Origin: Muricea muricata
Taxonomy: Eukaryota; Cnidaria; Anthozoa; Malacalcyonacea; Plexauridae
Assembly (NCBI GenBank): GCA_963855995.1
Contig: OY979720.1
Span: 1,428,501 to 1,492,500 of the forward strand
Direction of reading: 5' to 3'
DNA length: 64,000 nt
Of the stretch, positions 63,810 through 64,000 are shown piece after piece; within the stretch, counting starts at the first letter, position 1; every line of letters starts with the position of its first letter. Under the pieces are notes generated by a model. The model did no database searches, was not told the origin of the DNA, and worked only from the letters and a program-made list of their open reading frames with translations. The position numbers were made by a program, and so were the translations under genes.

Positions 63810-64000
63810 TCACACGAACGTAACACGCACATTTCCTTCTTCGTTCGCTGGCTCATTCGCTTGCCAGCAAACTCGGGGTTCAATACTCGCGGCCTCCACG
63901 TGATTGTCACGTGCTCTACATGTTCCTTTTTCAGTGAAATCGTCTCCTGGTGTATAAGAGTTTCCAGGGGGAATAAACAACGGGCATTTCATTGGAGTTC
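63810..64000 (-). CDS. Orphan or genuine minus-strand 3' exon, copy at right edge
   Basis: The last 60 or so codons of the same tail frame as at 34577-35374, ending NVRVTFV, open to the window edge. This rightmost copy may be the original, still joined to the upstream exons of its gene. Confidence 0.5.
   Translation of the reverse strand, partial: TPMKCPLFIPPGNSYTPGDDFTEKGTCRARDNHVEAASIEPRVCWQANEPANEEGNVRVTFV

Larger units (their letters stand above)
58208..64000. repeat. Tandem unit 4, left end deleted, runs off the window
   Basis: Homology to the other units starts in the intron before exon 8 (match to 52513) and continues through exon 13, the 3' flank and the start of the tail ORF at the window edge. 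Exons 10-11 and their introns are more diverged than between units 1-3. Confidence 0.8.

Noticed and set aside
24165..64000. An ascidian s/v-Themis type self-sterility locus
   Set aside because: A variable fibrinogen-like protein beside an opposite-strand gene is reminiscent, but in that system the receptor lies within the first intron of the ligand gene, and here no receptor domain is visible. Not claimed.

Overview
The window is nuclear DNA of an invertebrate animal. Genes are split by GT-AG introns, the sequence is AT-rich, there are no prokaryotic signals, and several products are conserved metazoan proteins (DBF4, TTC14, CACUL1, WDR54). The repeated gene family on the right joins an N-terminal fibrinogen-like region, an ELYVRSN-type trimerisation-like segment and a C-terminal fibrinogen domain. 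From memory this layout resembles proteins of cnidarians and some invertebrate deuterostomes, so I favour a cnidarian or similar invertebrate without being able to name it. All gene models are ab initio, built from splice sites, phase continuity and remembered family motifs; no search was run.

Left part (1-25 kb), mostly ordinary genes: the 3' exons of a Cys-containing, probably GPI-anchored protein (465-1111, +); a compact DBF4-type kinase regulator (about 1651-4283, +); a small secreted protein with two six-cysteine knottin-like modules (6704-4665, -); a gene-poor stretch of about 3.3 kb; TTC14 with S1, TPR and RS regions (15572-10022, -); CACUL1 (20146-18010, -), which could also splice in phase into TTC14; and WDR54 (20609-24825, +), head-to-head with CACUL1.

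Right part (24.2-64 kb): a tandem array of a unit of about 11.2 kb. Each full unit starts in the penultimate intron of WDR54, so it carries the last two WDR54 exons, then a 13-exon secreted fibrinogen-related (FReD) gene, then the 3' end of an unrelated minus-strand reading frame. Units 1 and 2 are complete. Unit 3 has an LTR retroelement in place of the FReD promoter and lacks the minus-strand frame. Unit 4 lacks FReD exons 1-7 and runs off the window. Copy-specific transposons (a mariner-like and a hAT-like MITE, two further hairpin MITEs, the LTR element) date to after the duplications.

Main finding: introns and most exons of the FReD copies are nearly identical, but the last exon, which encodes the ligand-pocket half of the fibrinogen domain, differs almost only by amino-acid-changing substitutions. 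The changes sit at positions that align to the fibrinogen gamma 'hole a' pocket. This looks like a young tandem family of secreted recognition lectins diversifying at the binding site, which would suit immune or self/non-self recognition; that role is inference.
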